Part shown: positions 60,573 to 64,000 of the stretch, piece after piece
How the letters are laid out: every line of letters starts with the position of its first letter
Numbering within the stretch: position 1 is the stretch's first letter
NCBI GenBank assembly: GCA_910579525.1
Contig: CAJTUK010000003.1
Span: forward strand, 212,808 to 276,807
Reading direction: 5' to 3'
Length of the DNA stretch: 64,000 bases
Origin: an uncultured Christensenella sp.
GTDB lineage: Bacteria; Bacillota; Clostridia; Christensenellales; Borkfalkiaceae
Position numbers and translations under genes: made by a program
The notes under the pieces: generated by a model
Seen by the model: only the letters and a program-made list of their open reading frames with translations
Databases searched by the model: none
What the model was told of the DNA's origin: nothing

Positions 60573-60601
60573 TTGCTTTTTTATAAGCGGTGTGATATAA
60601 T
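60573..60601 (+). promoter_or_regulatory. Promoter of the TIM-barrel gene, apparently leaderless
   Basis: -35 TTGCTT (60573-60578), 17-bp spacer, perfect -10 TATAAT (60596-60601). Six bases separate it from the ATG. Confidence 0.8.
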
Positions 60602-60607
60602 CGATTT

Positions 60608-61243
60608 ATGAAAACAGGCATATCTACCGCAACTCTGTCAAAATACGAAACGGAAGAAGCGCTCACTCTGTTAAAAGAGGCGGGCGTTGAAACCTGTGAA
60701 ATATATTTGAAAACTTTTTACGAATACCGCCCGGAGTTTGCAAAAAAGTTTGCGTCAAATCTCGGCGGAACCGAAGCGTATTCCATACGGGTTGCGCCGT
60801 ACAATTTCGAGCCGCAACTCTTTTGCGATAGCCGCAGGGTGCGCGGCGACGGATTTTACTGGCTCGATCAGGTTATGCGTTCGGCGCAACTTTTCGGCGC
60901 AAAGAACTATTCTTTGGGCGTAAAAAAGAACGAAGTTGAAAATTGGGACGCATATATAGGCGAAATACGCAACTTTTGCGCCCGATTCGACGTGAATCTT
61001 TGCACGGCAAATACGGATAAGCCCGCTAAACGCGCGGCAACGCCGTATTCTTCGTATTTAAACTATAGTACGGGGGGAATGTCGCATATTTACTTAAACG
61101 GCGCCGATTTCGGAGGTTATGAAAAGATTATCAAAAACTTGAAATCTTTAAATTTCGACGGCGCGGTTATAATAGGCGATACAAACTTTACCGACGTTGG
61201 CAATCTGAAACGTTTTGCGCAATTATTAAATAATATAGTTTAA
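60608..61243 (+). CDS. Sugar phosphate isomerase/epimerase-like TIM-barrel protein
   Basis: 211 residues, like the xylose-isomerase-type TIM barrels but shorter than usual (about 250-280): GISTATLSKYETEEAL, GVETCEIYLKTFYEY, MRSAQLFGAKNYSLGV, GGYEKIIKNLKSLNFDGAVIIGD. Some metal ligands of the family are not obvious. No Shine-Dalgarno is present and the promoter abuts the ATG, so a leaderless mRNA is likely. Confidence 0.78.
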   Translation: MKTGISTATLSKYETEEALTLLKEAGVETCEIYLKTFYEYRPEFAKKFASNLGGTEAYSIRVAPYNFEPQLFCDSRRVRGDGFYWLDQVMRSAQLFGAKNYSLGVKKNEVENWDAYIGEIRNFCARFDVNLCTANTDKPAKRAATPYSSYLNYSTGGMSHIYLNGADFGGYEKIIKNLKSLNFDGAVIIGDTNFTDVGNLKRFAQLLNNIV

Positions 61244-61281
61244 GAACTGTAAAAATTACATTATACATAATATAATAAATA

Positions 61282-61316
61282 CCCGTCTGCGTTTAATTGC
61301 AGGCGGGGTTTTTGTT
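61282..61316 (+). terminator. Terminator between the TIM-barrel gene and the rRNA promoter
   Basis: CCCGTCTGC...GCAGGCGGG stem (one T-G pair), then GTTTTTG. Confidence 0.82.
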
Positions 61317-61392
61317 TTTAAAAACGCTTGTTGCGTCGCAAACTTTTATAAAAAAGCAAATTAAAAAATAAAAAATAATTTTATAAAAATGC

Positions 61393-61421
61393 TTGACAAT
61401 ATTGTTTTACTTTGATAAGAT
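61393..61421 (+). promoter_or_regulatory. Promoter of the 23S rRNA transcript
   Basis: Perfect -35 TTGACA (61393-61398), 17-bp spacer, -10 TAAGAT (61416-61421). The following 320 bases up to the 23S start are purine-rich, contain no ORF or tRNA, and include CTTGACAACTGCATAGAG, which recalls 16S-23S spacer sequence. Confidence 0.8.
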
Positions 61422-61742
61422 ATAAAAGCTGTCGGTTTGACAGCGATGTTTTTCTTTTGAAAAACTTGCGAAGATTGACGTACCGCAAGCTTCATTTGAA
61501 GAGTACGGTAAAGCAATCCAGCATGCGAAGCTTGACAACTGCATAGAGAAAGGAAGAAGAAAGTAAAGAAGAAAAGGCAATTTTAACGAAGAAAAAGATT
61601 AATAGGTTAATACGAAAAGTGAAGTAAAAGAAAGCAATTTTGCGACTTTGAACTGTATGAATATTAGTCGAGAGAAAGAGTTAGAAGTGTAGAATTTTTG
61701 TAGACGAGTAGAAAGAAAGCGAGAAATGCTAATATCGAGAAA

Positions 61743-64000
<2,258 letters not shown>

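Noticed and set aside
61422..61742. Possible 16S 3' end or spacer tRNA genes ahead of 23S.
   Set aside because: No anti-Shine-Dalgarno end of 16S and no tRNA T-loop or acceptor pairing found.

Overview
The window reads as chromosomal DNA of an uncultured, spore-forming member of the Firmicutes (Bacillota), probably class Clostridia. The evidence is gene order: two long runs match the Bacillus/Clostridium backbone (dprA-topA-trmFO-hslV-hslU, and yicC-gmk-rpoZ-priA-def-fmt-rsmB-rlmN-rpe-spoVM-rpmB-asp23-fakA-recG). Promoters are housekeeping sigma type, very often with exactly 17-bp spacers, and Shine-Dalgarno sequences are of the AGGAGG type. A 22-codon spoVM-like gene and a SpoIIQ-like M23 protein point to endospore formation. 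Placement below class is inference. Layout: 0-8 kb, end of comM, then dprA, topA, trmFO, an unknown membrane protein where Bacillus has xerC, hslV, a membrane SUKH-like protein and hslU. 9.5-14 kb, hisS, trxA, glyA, DegV and a HAD protein. 14-15 kb, an FMN riboswitch with its terminator and a RibU-type riboflavin transporter. 15-17 kb, an accessory block of four tandem genes, each encoding two XRE-type HTH domains; the second needs a -1 frameshift at a dnaX-type slippery heptamer. 17-23.5 kb, the t6A/acetylation operon tsaE-tsaB-rimI, a hydrolase with an apparent ATT start, a membrane-anchored MurF, Ddl and isocitrate dehydrogenase. 23.5-34 kb, mostly minus strand: a membrane GNAT protein, an ECF S component facing a MocR regulator, two undocumented small ORFs in an AT-rich region full of GTTA/TAAC boxes, SpoIIQ-like and YwmB-like proteins, an FmdB zinc ribbon, CorA behind a probable attenuator, a Sel1-repeat membrane protein and an M1-type lipoprotein peptidase. 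34-50 kb, the yicC-to-recG run of RNA, translation and replication-restart genes. 50-55.4 kb, rpsL, rpsG, fusA and tuf, split by unusually long intergenic gaps occupied by a family of about 100-bp fold-back repeats. 55.5-61.2 kb, small membrane, regulatory and metabolic genes: an XRE regulator with TGTACA operators, nth, a DUF3343/TIGR01977/cysteine synthase cluster and a TIM-barrel protein. 61.4-64 kb, a 23S rRNA gene with its own promoter and no 16S gene before it, cut by the window end. Functionally the window is dominated by core information processing (tRNA modification, translation, rRNA, DNA uptake and repair) and envelope synthesis. The novelty lies in the double-HTH array, the fold-back repeats, the small ORFs, leader regulation at corA, several apparently leaderless genes and the unlinked 23S gene. 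No CRISPR array, insertion sequence, prophage or tRNA gene was seen.
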